Notes: generated by a model from the sequence alone, not told the origin. DNA of 64,000 nt from Chitinophagaceae bacterium (GCA_022841365.1 JALHRP010000002.1:43172-107171); one strand, 5' to 3'; shown: positions 17,542 through 27,442, numbered from the stretch's first letter. Translations and numbers: made by a program.

Positions 17542-18987
17542 TTGTATCCGTTTACAACCATAAGAGATTATCAAACCTGTTTGATACAACATCAAACTTC
17601 CTGTAAGCAGGCCGTTCTGTTTTATTTAAAACAAATAGAAGAATGGAAACATCTCAATGCACTGGTACACCTGTTTGCAGATGAAGCAATGGCACGTGCT
17701 GAGCAGTTAGATGCTGAGCGAACTGCAGGAAAAAAAACAGGAAAGCTCCATGGTGTTGTGTTCACCATTAAAGATGTGCTGGCATATCAACAACACCCTG
17801 TTTCTGCAGCATCACCCATCCTGAAAGGATTTCATTCCATTTACAATTCAACTGTAGTTGAAAGGCTTTTGCAGGAAGGTGCAATTATCATTGGCACCAA
17901 TAACTGCGATGAGTTTGCAATGGGAAGCAGCAATGAAAATTCAGCTTATGGTGCAGTAAAAAATCAGTTAGATGAAACCCGAGTACCAGGTGGTTCTTCC
18001 GGTGGTTCTGCAGTGGCAGTACAAGCCCAACTATGCATGGTTAGTTTGGGTAGTGATACGGGAGGTTCGGTTCGGCAACCTGCAGATTTTTGCGGCATTG
18101 TTGGCATGAAACCAAGTTATGGCAGAATCAGCCGTCATGGATTAATTGCGTACGGTTCCAGTTTTGATCAGGTGGGTATACTGGCGAATAATGCAGCAGA
18201 TGTGGCATTGGTTTTATCAGTGATTGCCGGTGCAGATGAGTTTGACAGCACAGTATCATCGCTGCCCGTGCCTGACTATGCAGAAGAGTTGAATGTACAA
18301 ACCAACTCAAAACCTGTATTAGGTTATTTTAAACAAACACTGGAGCATGAGGGGCTTGATGAGGAAATACGATCAGCACACAAAGACTTCATCAAAAAAT
18401 GTAAGGCAGATGGGTATGAAGTAAAAGAACTGGATTTCAGTTTGATTGATTATATCGTTCCTGCTTACTACGTACTTACAACTGCAGAAGCAAGCAGCAA
18501 CCTCTCCCGTTATGATGGTGTTCGATATGGCCCTCAGTTTACACCCGTAAAAGAAGAATTAACAGAATTTTACTCCGCCAACCGGTCACAGGGCTTTGGC
18601 AAAGAAGTGCAGCGCCGTATCATGCTGGGCACCTTTGTTTTAAGCAGCGGATATTATGATGCCTACTATACCAAAGCACAACAGGTACGTCGCAAATTGT
18701 TTGAACAGATTAAACTGGTGTTCAACGATATAGATGTTTTGCTGATGCCCGTTTCCCCTACTACTGCATTTAAAATCGGAGAAAAGAAAAACAACCCCGT
18801 TGAGATGTATCTGGCAGATATTTATACCGTGTTTGCAAATCTTACCGGCATACCTGCAGTCTCCATTCCCCTGTTTCGGCACAGTAATGGATTGCCCTTT
18901 GGTCTTCAACTCATGACAAAGCATTTCGATGAGCTATCTTTGCTGCGCCTGAGTAAGGAGTGGATGAACTGTTATAAAGCAGTTTAA
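17542..18987 (+). CDS. gatA: Glutamyl-tRNA(Gln) amidotransferase subunit A
   Basis: A 481-residue amidase-signature enzyme that releases ammonia from glutamine for conversion of Glu-tRNA(Gln) to Gln-tRNA(Gln). The Ser-cisSer-Lys triad is visible: Lys77 in FTIKDV, Ser152 in PGGSSGGS and Ser176 in DTGGSVRQPA. The spacing and length match GatA rather than generic amidases. The start is TTG 17542, as no ATG lies nearby upstream in frame. gatB and gatC are not in the window. It ends 11 bases before the lytic transglycosylase gene. Confidence 0.92.
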   Translation: MYPFTTIRDYQTCLIQHQTSCKQAVLFYLKQIEEWKHLNALVHLFADEAMARAEQLDAERTAGKKTGKLHGVVFTIKDVLAYQQHPVSAASPILKGFHSIYNSTVVERLLQEGAIIIGTNNCDEFAMGSSNENSAYGAVKNQLDETRVPGGSSGGSAVAVQAQLCMVSLGSDTGGSVRQPADFCGIVGMKPSYGRISRHGLIAYGSSFDQVGILANNAADVALVLSVIAGADEFDSTVSSLPVPDYAEELNVQTNSKPVLGYFKQTLEHEGLDEEIRSAHKDFIKKCKADGYEVKELDFSLIDYIVPAYYVLTTAEASSNLSRYDGVRYGPQFTPVKEELTEFYSANRSQGFGKEVQRRIMLGTFVLSSGYYDAYYTKAQQVRRKLFEQIKLVFNDIDVLLMPVSPTTAFKIGEKKNNPVEMYLADIYTVFANLTGIPAVSIPLFRHSNGLPFGLQLMTKHFDELSLLRLSKEWMNCYKAV

Positions 18988-18998
18988 CAAAAGCGATC

Positions 18999-20090
18999 AT
19001 GCAGAAGTTTATTTTATTTCTACTGTTGAACGGAACGTTCTTTTTTGCTTTTGCACAAAAAGACAGTTCAGCTATTGCTGTGAATGGATCAACACCTGAT
19101 TCAATTCTTCCTGCTGGCAATACTGCCGAAAAGTATGGATTTCAAACACTGTTTGTAACAAAATCATTCAGCAAAGCATTGCCCTATGATGCACAGATCC
19201 ATCCACAGGCATGGGGATTTATTCAGGATTATCTGCAGGATCATGGAAAAAGTTTGACCCGTATGAAAAGCTGGGGCATCCCTTATTTTACACTCATTGA
19301 CAATGTACTGATGCAGTATGGCCTTCCGAATGAACTTAAATACCTGGCGGTAATTGAATCGGGTTTAAATAATTCGGCTACGAGCTGGGTAGGTGCCAGA
19401 GGACCCTGGCAGTTTATGCCTTATACCGCCAAAGAATATGGGTTGATGGTGAACAGCTGGGCCGATGAACGGACTGATTATTTCCGCAGTACCCATGCAG
19501 CAGCAAAATATCTTACCTCCTTGTATAACGACTTACATGACTGGTTGCTGGTTATTGCAGCTTATAACGGAGGACCCGGCAGAGTTTACAGTGCAATAAG
19601 AAAAAGCGGCAGCCGAGATTTTTGGAAACTGCAATACTTTTTACCTGCAGAAAGCCGCAACCATGTTAAAAAATTTATTGCTACACATTATATCATGGAA
19701 GGGAAAGGTGGTGTTACAACTACTGTGAATAATGGTCAACAACAAAAGCCGGATGAATTTGCTCCTGAGAAAACAGATCCCAATATTGAAGTACAGGCTA
19801 TCGCAGGAAAATTCAGTTCTGTAATTATGGCTAAAAATCTGGTAATTGATCTGATGTATTTTAATCAGCTGAACCCCAATTTTGATGCTGTACTTGCAGG
19901 CAACAATACCTTTAATCTGCGTTTGCCTAAAGAAAAAATGCAGGTGTTTAATGCCAACCGTTATTCCATATTAAGTGAAAGTGTGCAACTGCTGTTACGT
20001 TTTTATGGCGATGAAGGCATAAAAGATATTTATCCTAAAGTATCTGAGCTTCCCGAGATAAAGAAAAAGCCGGTAAAGAAAAAAACATAA
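18999..20090 (+). CDS. Secreted lytic transglycosylase (MltD-like)
   Basis: A 363-residue protein with a signal peptide (ends near FAFAQ, residue 20) and an SLT domain. The catalytic glutamate is Glu120 in LAVIESGLNNSATSWVGARG, followed by GPWQFMPYTAKEYGL and VIAAYNGGPGRV, the core motifs of family 1 lytic transglycosylases of the MltD type. It cleaves glycan strands of peptidoglycan in the periplasm. The C-terminal part has one weak LysM-like segment (VIDLMYFNQLNPNFDAVL) and ends in a Lys-rich tail. MltD normally carries clear LysM repeats, so the tail is degenerate. Confidence 0.88.
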   Translation: MQKFILFLLLNGTFFFAFAQKDSSAIAVNGSTPDSILPAGNTAEKYGFQTLFVTKSFSKALPYDAQIHPQAWGFIQDYLQDHGKSLTRMKSWGIPYFTLIDNVLMQYGLPNELKYLAVIESGLNNSATSWVGARGPWQFMPYTAKEYGLMVNSWADERTDYFRSTHAAAKYLTSLYNDLHDWLLVIAAYNGGPGRVYSAIRKSGSRDFWKLQYFLPAESRNHVKKFIATHYIMEGKGGVTTTVNNGQQQKPDEFAPEKTDPNIEVQAIAGKFSSVIMAKNLVIDLMYFNQLNPNFDAVLAGNNTFNLRLPKEKMQVFNANRYSILSESVQLLLRFYGDEGIKDIYPKVSELPEIKKKPVKKKT

Positions 20091-20226
20091 CTCAAGACAA
20101 GAAACAGATTCATTTATTTTTTTGCAGCTCACATTTCTATTTCATCTTCAGCGTAACACTGTTTCTGTTCAATTTACACAGCTTCCCAAAAAACATTTCG
20201 CAATTTCCTTGTTTACTGTTTTACTA

Positions 20227-21558
20227 TTATTCAGCAGGAAGTACATTCCAGAAAATAACTACAATTCTTCTTCTCTCATCGTTGTCTTTGTAATTCTTAA
20301 TTAAAGGGTCAGGAAATTTTTCTCCCTGTCCTGTTTCAATTGCTTCAAAAACTATCCGGTCTATAAGCATAAAATCAGGGAACCGTTCTTTGAGTATTTT
20401 AGTCAGGAGCTTACTGATTTCCTCAGCACGCAAAGCAGACAGGGCAGTATTGAGTTCCTGCTTGGTTGGGTTTTCTGTATTTAAGTATTTAGAAAGTGTA
20501 CGGTATAATGGAGACCCTTTGCTGATGTTTGCTGCATCTGCATAACCATTTACTATAATAGAAGCAGTACGCATGACCGATGCGTAATTATTCGAAAACT
20601 TTATCAATGAATCAATTACCGGGGAAAAATACGTTTTAGCAAGATCATATTTGGAGCCGGGAATTTTAAATCCGCCCGGACCAAAAAATGCAGCCAGACT
20701 AAATGGATGAGGTGTTGATTTTGTCAATCCTTCATCAATCATTTGAAACACATACTCCCGGGCTATTGCATTTTTATTTACAACAGAATCAATAATCAGA
20801 ATTTTTGTTTTGATTAATGTAAAATCTTTTGAAAGCTCTTTAGGGGAATTCAATTTTTCCTGCAAGCCGGTAATTTCGCCTGCTATCGAATCCATTTTTT
20901 GCTTGTAATTATTGAGACGCACATCAATTTTACCGGATACAGATGAATCAACTTTTCCTTCTTTCAGAATACTGTCTTTCCGGTTATCAATAGCCCCGAT
21001 AATAGCTGCTTCTTTTTCCTGTTGTGTTGAAGCTGAATTCAGGATGCCGGCCAGTTTTGCTTTTTCGCCGGAGAGATTTGAAGTATCAAGCTGTACATCA
21101 ATTCCTTTAAAAACAGATGCGTGAACAGGAGCATTTGCAGAAATTGATTCGCCCAGATTAGTAATGCTGTTCTCTAATTGCACATGCTTCCTCCGGTATG
21201 TACCGTATCGCTTCAGATCTTTTTGATATCCCTGTATGATCTTATTAACAGAGTCAATCCTGTTGTTCCATGCACCTAACCTTTGAGTAACATCAACTGA
21301 AACGGTATCATATACTCCGCCAGCCTTTATAAGACTGTCATTTTTTGCCTTCAACCGGGCAACAGTATTTTTTTCTGTTTCCTGTTGCTTTGTTGCTTTC
21401 AACAGAATGTCGTTTAACCTTGAATATTTCAATTTCATAAAATACCGCTTCCCATGGGTATTGTATTCTTCCAGTTTTTTATTCTGTGCATAAAGAGATC
21501 CGTTAAAGGATATAAGAATAAAGCCTGTGCTGAGGAGCGCTGCAAAATACTTTATCAT
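20227..21558 (-). CDS. Secreted coiled-coil protein with an OmpA-like C-terminal domain
   Basis: About 443 residues from MIKYFAALL, with a signal peptide cleaved after SLYAQ. An ATG nine bases upstream is also possible. The middle (about 30-250) is charged and helical with long stretches of heptads. The last 130 residues fit an OmpA/MotB-type peptidoglycan-binding fold: IIVNGYADAANISKG, then ALSALRAEEISKLL and finally GQGEKFPDP with NDERRRIVVIF. The domain is divergent, with an insertion before the ALSALRA helix. It follows a small bitopic membrane-protein gene by 64 bases on the same strand. It likely spans from a membrane partner to the cell wall (inference). Confidence 0.65.
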   Translation of the reverse strand: MIKYFAALLSTGFILISFNGSLYAQNKKLEEYNTHGKRYFMKLKYSRLNDILLKATKQQETEKNTVARLKAKNDSLIKAGGVYDTVSVDVTQRLGAWNNRIDSVNKIIQGYQKDLKRYGTYRRKHVQLENSITNLGESISANAPVHASVFKGIDVQLDTSNLSGEKAKLAGILNSASTQQEKEAAIIGAIDNRKDSILKEGKVDSSVSGKIDVRLNNYKQKMDSIAGEITGLQEKLNSPKELSKDFTLIKTKILIIDSVVNKNAIAREYVFQMIDEGLTKSTPHPFSLAAFFGPGGFKIPGSKYDLAKTYFSPVIDSLIKFSNNYASVMRTASIIVNGYADAANISKGSPLYRTLSKYLNTENPTKQELNTALSALRAEEISKLLTKILKERFPDFMLIDRIVFEAIETGQGEKFPDPLIKNYKDNDERRRIVVIFWNVLPAE

Positions 21559-21622
21559 AATGACCATTTATATTATGTCTTAAGGGGGTATACTTGAGGG
21601 ACTTTTCGCTGAAAAGTATGGG

Positions 21623-22009
21623 TTACTCGGGAATGGGTTTTATCTGAAACCCATCATTAGATTTTCTGTTGCCGATTTTTACTTTTCTGATAACAAGCAT
21701 TTGCTCTTGCTTTTTTTCTACTTTTTCACTTGTTTCGGGCATGCTGGCAGGAAGCCTTGTAAGAAAGAATTTCTTGTTATTTTTTTCTTTACTGAACAAA
21801 CTCGATTCATTATTTTTTACGGCCAGCGGATAAAATATATCAAGATAGCTTTCCCTTTCAGTTGTATTGGAATTAATTGAAATACTGTTAAATAATACCA
21901 TCAACACAAAAACAATTCCTGCAAATACCCATAATGCAATTAATGAAAATTTTGCCTTGTAACTTACAACAATATCTGCCCTTGTGAGAACTTCAAATTG
22001 ACGATTCAT
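21623..22009 (-). CDS. Small single-pass membrane protein paired with the OmpA-like gene
   Basis: A 128-residue protein with a short cytoplasmic N-terminus (MNRQFEVLTRADIVVSYKAK), one membrane helix at about 21-43 and an 85-residue outer tail rich in Lys, Glu and Asn (TSEKVEKKQEQMLVIRKVKIG). I recognise no family. It is the first gene of a two-gene unit with the OmpA-like protein. The organisation resembles envelope modules that join an inner-membrane helix to a wall-binding protein, but no function can be assigned. Confidence 0.55.
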   Translation of the reverse strand: MNRQFEVLTRADIVVSYKAKFSLIALWVFAGIVFVLMVLFNSISINSNTTERESYLDIFYPLAVKNNESSLFSKEKNNKKFFLTRLPASMPETSEKVEKKQEQMLVIRKVKIGNRKSNDGFQIKPIPE

Positions 22010-22512
22010 TTTTACTAATTAAGCACGTTAAGAAAAAATCTTACACGTTCTTGGGAACGCATAAAGATAAATGAACTGTAACTAATTTCAGAATTCTGAT
22101 CTCAGTTTTTCCATTACAAATGTCTTTGTTATGGAATCTGTTTCAAGGGGTAGGATTTAAAAACGGGCGGCTCTTTTTGGCCTCACAGGATATTGGATTT
22201 TTCGCAGGTTTTTCGTGTACTTATTTTAAGCAATCCTGATAAAAAAAAATCAGATCAGGTCTTGCATGAAATAATCGCTTTTGTCTGAAACATAACAGAA
22301 ACCATCTCTCTGTTTATGAGGTGCAAACATACAGTGTGGTAACGTTCTGCATCAGTCTGTTTCGCCGAAATAAGGAGAAAAGTCGATCAGTTTGAAGCTT
22401 TAACCGTTTAGCTTTTTATTGAATACTTAAAAAAAGGCCCACGCAATAAAATGATGGATTTAGAGAGAGATAACCCAATAGAAAACTTTAAGAGATTTAC
22501 TTCGTAACCGGG
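22010..22512. other. 503-base non-coding gap
   Basis: Between the small membrane-protein gene and the hybrid kinase, both on the - strand. It holds only a small inverted repeat CGTTC-TTGG-GAACG (22046-22059), near the likely promoter of the membrane-protein gene. I see no gene, RNA or terminator with a T-run. Confidence 0.5.
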
Positions 22513-24699
22513 TTAAGAGGGCATTTCGCTCATACTTGAGCTGAGGATATTCATTTTATGTTGAATCACATCCCAGTAAGAACTGCTGTCTTCTGCCATT
22601 TCAAGGGCAGCAAGATGATCCAATAAAGGCGATTTATTGTTTACGGTTGACAAGGTAGTTTTCATATGATGGCTTTGCCGCCTCACCTTATTAATATCCC
22701 GGTTTTTAACCCCTTGTTCGAGTTCTGATATTTCCTGAGGAAACTGCAGCACAAACTGCTCTATGATTTCATTGATAAATTCATCATTACCGGAAAAAAT
22801 ACGACTTAAGTATTGTCTGTCAATTAATAACGGCCCTGCGTGTTCGGTATAATCATTTCGCTTTTGTTCTTTTGTGTACTCCAGCAACAGATCATATAAA
22901 ATACTTTCATTTAATGGTTTTGATAAATAATCATTCATCCCTGCCTTTTTACATTTCTCTTTCTCACCTGGTAATACATTGGCCGTCATTGCTATAACGG
23001 GGATATTTGATTGTAATTCTGTACGAATTACTTCAGTTGCAGTATATCCATCCATCACCGGCATTTGAATGTCCATGAGAACAATATCAAACTCAGCTTT
23101 TTTCAATTTGTCTACAGCCTCCTGGCCTGTTCCTGCAAATTCGTAACGTACATGCCACTGCTCTAACACAAATCTTAAAAGCATTTGGTTCATTTTATTG
23201 TCTTCTGCCACCAGTATCCGAACGTTCTCTAAAGCCATATGATTTTGTGATGTAATTAAGTTTTTAGGTGCTGCCGAAATAAATGAATTCAGCATATCTG
23301 TTTCTTCTATACCAAAATCCAGTTCAAAAATAAACTGAGATCCTTTACCAGGCTCACTTCTGGCAATAATTGAACCACCTTGCAGTTCAATCAGGCTTTT
23401 TACTATAGATAAACCTAGTCCGGTTCCTCCGTAATTGCGGGTGGTATCATTTTCTGCCTGCTCAAAGCGTTGAAAAATTCTATCCAGTTTTTCAGGCTCA
23501 ATACCAATCCCGGTATCTTTTACTTTAAAACGAAGACGAACTTTAGTTGCGGTTTTGTTTACCAATTCTGCGCTTACAGAAATACCCCCGTTTTTTGTAA
23601 ATTTAATCGCATTGTTAATTAAATTATTAAGAATTTGTGCCAATCGTTCTTTATCGCCAATAAGATTTAATGGAACGTCCGGTGCAAGTGAAAAATCACA
23701 TGAAAGCTTTTTCTCAGAAAACTGATGATAGTACATCATTTCCATTGTGTAGCAACACTCCTTCATATTGAAGGGGTTTTTATCAAAATGAAGCATCCCG
23801 GCTTCAATTTTAGAAATATCAAGGATATCGTTTACAATGCCCAGTAAATTTTGTCCTGCAGTTTTTATCAGTCCCACAAATTGAATCTGATCTTCATCCA
23901 GATCTGTTTTCTGCAACAGATTGGTAAAGCCAATAACCGAGTTGATAGGCGTGCGTATTTCATGACTCATGTTAGCCAAAAACTGTTCTTTTACCAGAGA
24001 TTGCTGTTCAATTTGCATTTTTGCATTGTGCAGATCCTTGATCAGATGATAGTTGTGTAACAATCGCTGGATAATAATAGAGGCCAGGATAACAACTGCA
24101 AGGATAGATATAAGTCCCAGTACCCAGCTGGTGAGTAATACCCTGCTTGAGAGCACTTCATTTTCCTGAATTGATTTCTCCAGATTTTTTTCCAATTCAT
24201 ACTGCATGGTTAGCGCAGAAAGATATATACTGTCGGTAAGCTGCAAGCCCACTTTGGAAGTAAGTTGTGAAAGAATGGCCTGTTTTTCATTCTTATCAGA
24301 GGAAGGGGTAATTCGCTTCAGCGGCTCAATCTTACGATCAATTAAACCCGTTAATGTACGTATACTTGTTCTGTTGCTTTCATTTAAATAAATGAGCTCT
24401 TTAATCTTTTGAACATCTTTTTGCAAACGGGCAACGGTATCCTGAATATACTGGTATTGCTCAATGTTGTTTGTTACAATATACTTTGCGGTTACTTCAT
24501 CAATCATATATACTTCATTGATGATATCACCCATAATATTATCAACCTGAATTGTTTTATAAGCCTGCAGATTTTCCCGCTTTAACAAACGGATACTCTT
24601 CTGCGACTCATATTGTGCCAACAGAATAGCAGCCATCACCAGTAATGAGAAGCTGACAATTAGAAAGAAAGGAAGTTTCTGTAATTTTTTTTTACCCAT
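22513..24699 (-). CDS. Hybrid sensor histidine kinase with receiver and Hpt domains
   Basis: A 728-residue phosphorelay protein. Two membrane helices (about 12-29 and 188-210) enclose a helical extracytoplasmic sensor of the CHASE3/four-helix type. Next come HisKA with His246 (MSHEIRTPINS), HATPase with N box NNLINNAIKFTKNG, DTGIGI and GGTGLGLSIV, a receiver domain with Asp543 (VLMDIQMPVMDG), and a C-terminal Hpt domain with the likely phosphoacceptor His677 in RQSHHMKTT. All relay sites are thus on one chain. The next gene on the same strand side (24809-25501) is a LytTR regulator transcribed just before it, a plausible partner. Confidence 0.93.
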   Translation of the reverse strand: MGKKKLQKLPFFLIVSFSLLVMAAILLAQYESQKSIRLLKRENLQAYKTIQVDNIMGDIINEVYMIDEVTAKYIVTNNIEQYQYIQDTVARLQKDVQKIKELIYLNESNRTSIRTLTGLIDRKIEPLKRITPSSDKNEKQAILSQLTSKVGLQLTDSIYLSALTMQYELEKNLEKSIQENEVLSSRVLLTSWVLGLISILAVVILASIIIQRLLHNYHLIKDLHNAKMQIEQQSLVKEQFLANMSHEIRTPINSVIGFTNLLQKTDLDEDQIQFVGLIKTAGQNLLGIVNDILDISKIEAGMLHFDKNPFNMKECCYTMEMMYYHQFSEKKLSCDFSLAPDVPLNLIGDKERLAQILNNLINNAIKFTKNGGISVSAELVNKTATKVRLRFKVKDTGIGIEPEKLDRIFQRFEQAENDTTRNYGGTGLGLSIVKSLIELQGGSIIARSEPGKGSQFIFELDFGIEETDMLNSFISAAPKNLITSQNHMALENVRILVAEDNKMNQMLLRFVLEQWHVRYEFAGTGQEAVDKLKKAEFDIVLMDIQMPVMDGYTATEVIRTELQSNIPVIAMTANVLPGEKEKCKKAGMNDYLSKPLNESILYDLLLEYTKEQKRNDYTEHAGPLLIDRQYLSRIFSGNDEFINEIIEQFVLQFPQEISELEQGVKNRDINKVRRQSHHMKTTLSTVNNKSPLLDHLAALEMAEDSSSYWDVIQHKMNILSSSMSEMPS

Positions 24700-24808
24700 A
24701 AAGCCCGCTAAACCACTGAAATTAGAGTAAACCTTTCATTTGATTCATTTTACTCCTTCGTTGCCTGTTTATTGTCGTTGAAATGGGTAAAACAGTCGTT
24801 GAAAATAT

Positions 24809-25501
24809 TTAGATAAAATTGAGCCTGTCCATCAGTTGGCTACGATAGGTTTCAGCCAGTGGAACAGAAGATGAGCCAATGATGATAGCCCCCTCTTTTA
24901 TGCGTTCAATCTTGTTAATGGCTACAATATAGCTTCGGTGAATACGCATAAAATTAGCCTGTGGAAGTTTTATTTCAACCGACTTCATGGTAGTATGAGC
25001 CATAAACCATTTTTCGGGAGTATAAATTTTTACATAATCTCCCATTGCCTCCATCCAGAGGATATCTGAAAAACTGATTTTAACGAGTGCGCCTTTATCT
25101 TTCAGGAAAATAAAATCGGGTTCAATCCGGCTCACGGAAGTATTGCGATGGTCATAAATACTCTGTGCTTTTTCAATTGCCTGTAATAAACGGGGAAAGG
25201 TAACCGGCTTTACCACAAAATCGGCTACATTTAAATCAAATGCATCCACAGCATAATTGCTGTTTGATGTTGAGAAAATAATGATGGGTTTATTGTTGAG
25301 AGATTGCAGTAACTCAATACCGGACATCCCAGGCATCTCAATATCAAGTATAACCAGATCAACCTGATTATTATTTATAAACTCATAAGCTTCCAAACCT
25401 GTACTGCATTCCCCTACTAACGTAACAGATTTTATCTGGCTAATGAATTCCTTCATTGCCATACGTGCCAGTTTATTATCATCTACAATTAAACACTTCA
25501 T
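24809..25501 (-). CDS. LytTR-family response regulator
   Basis: 231 residues from MKCLIVDDNK. An ATG-like start 45 bases further upstream is less likely because receiver domains begin here. The receiver has Asp53 in LVILDIEMPG, Asp7/Asp8 at the acidic pocket and VVKPVTF with the conserved Lys. The C-terminal LytTR DNA-binding domain includes ILWMEAMGDYVKIYT and FMRIHRSYIVAINKIERI. It sits upstream of the hybrid kinase, 109 bases away on the same strand, and probably answers to it or to another LytS-type kinase (inference). Confidence 0.92.
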   Translation of the reverse strand: MKCLIVDDNKLARMAMKEFISQIKSVTLVGECSTGLEAYEFINNNQVDLVILDIEMPGMSGIELLQSLNNKPIIIFSTSNSNYAVDAFDLNVADFVVKPVTFPRLLQAIEKAQSIYDHRNTSVSRIEPDFIFLKDKGALVKISFSDILWMEAMGDYVKIYTPEKWFMAHTTMKSVEIKLPQANFMRIHRSYIVAINKIERIKEGAIIIGSSSVPLAETYRSQLMDRLNFI

Positions 25502-25631
25502 TTCAATGCTTTCTTTTGTTTGCTTGTGGTACAGATTTTCTCCCAAAAAGGGGAGTTTTCAATGATAAATATAGATAGTATAAGTGACAAATCATGTATG
25601 AGTTGATTGTCCTATATATTACTGATGTTCT

Positions 25632-26930
25632 TTAAAGTGGTATTGCCTGTAAAACGTTTCTGATAGCCTTTCCTTTCCATAAACACTCTTCATACTCACT
25701 TTCAGCGTTGCTGTAATAAGTAATTCCGCTGCCAACCTGATAAGAAAGATAATTTGTTGATGCGTTGTACAACAGGCTCCTGATAACTACATTAAAATCA
25801 AAATCACCATTGGGGGCAATGTAACCAACTGCGCCTGAAAACAATCCCCGTCTTGACGGTTCAAATGCATCAATCAGTTGCATCACTTTTCGTTTGGGTG
25901 CACCCGTCATACTTCCCATAGGGAAACATGCTTTTATGATCTCTGTAAATTCTAAACCGGAATTTAATTCTCCGCTTACTGATGAAATCATTTGATGCAC
26001 CTGCGGAAACGTGTACACAGCAAATAATTCATCTGCCTGAACGGTACCCGGTTTACAAACTCTGCTCAGATCATTCCGTACCAAATCTACCACCATTACA
26101 TTTTCGCTCCGGTCTTTAACACTGTCATGCAGTGCGGTTTTTAACGCTTCGTCTGTTGCGGCATCGGTAAGATTGCGCTGCAATGTTCCTTTCATGGGCT
26201 GAGACAACAGTTGATTTCCCTGTTTACGTAAAAAACGTTCCGGACTTGCACAAAGCAGGTAACTGTTATCTGTTTTATAAAATGCCGAAAACGGGTTGGG
26301 TGAAACAGCTGCAAGAGAACGGTATGTGTTGATGGGATCAATTACAACGGATGGATTGAAAAACTCCATACAGTAATTCAGTTCATAGCAGTCGCCACGG
26401 ATAATATGTTCTCTGATCCTGTTTATCTGGCTGATGTATTGATCTTTTGAAACTCTTTGCTGCAGATCAACTGCCTTTTTTTGTTCCTGCACAATGGGTT
26501 CCTCAGCACAAATAGCAGCAAACACATTTGCATGATCCTGTTGCAGTGATCCGATCTGCATTTCAGTTTCACTCAACTGAAATACATATTGAGGAACAAA
26601 AAAACCAAGATCAGCAAAACCAATAAAATCTTCTTTTAACGGGAGCAACTGTTCTGTTTCATTGTTGAGATCGTAGGCGAGGTGGCCAAAGATCCAATCG
26701 CCCTGATGCATGTTGATCCATGATTGTAACTGCTGCAATGCATTCCCTGCATTTGCTGATACGGATGATATGCTGCCGCATGCAACTAAACATTCGTATG
26801 AATGGCCGGGCAGTTGATACCGGTGGTTATCTAAAAAAGCAGAAATGTTGAACCGGTTACACCAGCTCAACATTTTATGTTTTGTTTCAGATAAATCTGT
26901 GATTGAAAAAGAGTGGAAAGTTCTGCTCAC
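25632..26930 (-). CDS. pabB: Aminodeoxychorismate synthase component I
   Basis: A 432-residue chorismate-binding enzyme that makes 4-amino-4-deoxychorismate for folate. The diagnostic Lys247 is in QPMKGTLQRN, where anthranilate synthases have Ala instead. ENVMVVDLVRNDLSRVC, PMGSMTGAPKRKVMQLID and FSGAVGYIAPNGDFDFNVVIR complete the active site. The N-terminal half is weakly conserved, as usual. pabA and pabC are not in the window. It starts eight bases after the stop of the acidic protein gene, so the two are probably one operon. Confidence 0.93.
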   Translation of the reverse strand: MSRTFHSFSITDLSETKHKMLSWCNRFNISAFLDNHRYQLPGHSYECLVACGSISSVSANAGNALQQLQSWINMHQGDWIFGHLAYDLNNETEQLLPLKEDFIGFADLGFFVPQYVFQLSETEMQIGSLQQDHANVFAAICAEEPIVQEQKKAVDLQQRVSKDQYISQINRIREHIIRGDCYELNYCMEFFNPSVVIDPINTYRSLAAVSPNPFSAFYKTDNSYLLCASPERFLRKQGNQLLSQPMKGTLQRNLTDAATDEALKTALHDSVKDRSENVMVVDLVRNDLSRVCKPGTVQADELFAVYTFPQVHQMISSVSGELNSGLEFTEIIKACFPMGSMTGAPKRKVMQLIDAFEPSRRGLFSGAVGYIAPNGDFDFNVVIRSLLYNASTNYLSYQVGSGITYYSNAESEYEECLWKGKAIRNVLQAIPL

Positions 26931-26938
26931 TGTTTGTA

Positions 26939-27364
26939 TTAAAAATCATCATCGTCATCATCAAAATCATCACCACCGCCCATCATATCAAACTCCTTAA
27001 AATCATCATCAATTTTAAAGTCATCTTCTTCCTCGCCACCTTTCTTTTTAACTGCACTTTTTCCTTTTGATTTAGGAATATCAAACTCTTCAAAGTCGGG
27101 ATCATAATCATCATCTTCATCGCCTTTTTCCCAATCATCTGCTTCTTCATCTGCATCATCATCTTCTTCATCATCGTCGTTTGATTTGGATTTAGATGCA
27201 GATGCTTTGCTTCCTTTTTTTACAACAGGTTCATCATCCATCTCAAAATCATCATCATCCTCATCAGTATCTTCCTGCGTTTTTTTTGATTTACTGTCAG
27301 CTTTTTTTACATCTGAATCAACAGGTGTTGATTTGTCTGCTGGTTTCTTTATTGACTTTGCCAT
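26939..27364 (-). CDS. Highly acidic low-complexity protein
   Basis: 141 residues from MAKSIKKPAD. The N-terminus is Lys/Ser-rich, then long runs of Asp and Glu (DEDDDDFEMDDEP, DDEEDDDADEEADDWEKGD) alternate with short Lys patches (KSKGKSAVKKKG). It ends in FDDDDDDF. It is probably disordered. Similar short acidic proteins are common in Bacteroidota without a known role. DNA or RNA mimicry, metal buffering or charge chaperoning are all possible and untested. It lies directly upstream of pabB. Confidence 0.75.
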   Translation of the reverse strand: MAKSIKKPADKSTPVDSDVKKADSKSKKTQEDTDEDDDDFEMDDEPVVKKGSKASASKSKSNDDDEEDDDADEEADDWEKGDEDDDYDPDFEEFDIPKSKGKSAVKKKGGEEEDDFKIDDDFKEFDMMGGGDDFDDDDDDF

Positions 27365-27442
27365 GTGTAACAACGATTGTTCTGTAAAATTTCAATTGGT
27401 TTTTGAATTAGCCAAACTTTTGCTCAAAATTATTTTTAGTTT

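Noticed and set aside
20227-22009. Zorya-type anti-phage motor module (MotB-like plus partner)
   Set aside because: There is no MotA/ZorA-like multi-pass protein and no ZorC/D-type effector gene, and the OmpA-like protein has a signal peptide rather than a membrane anchor.
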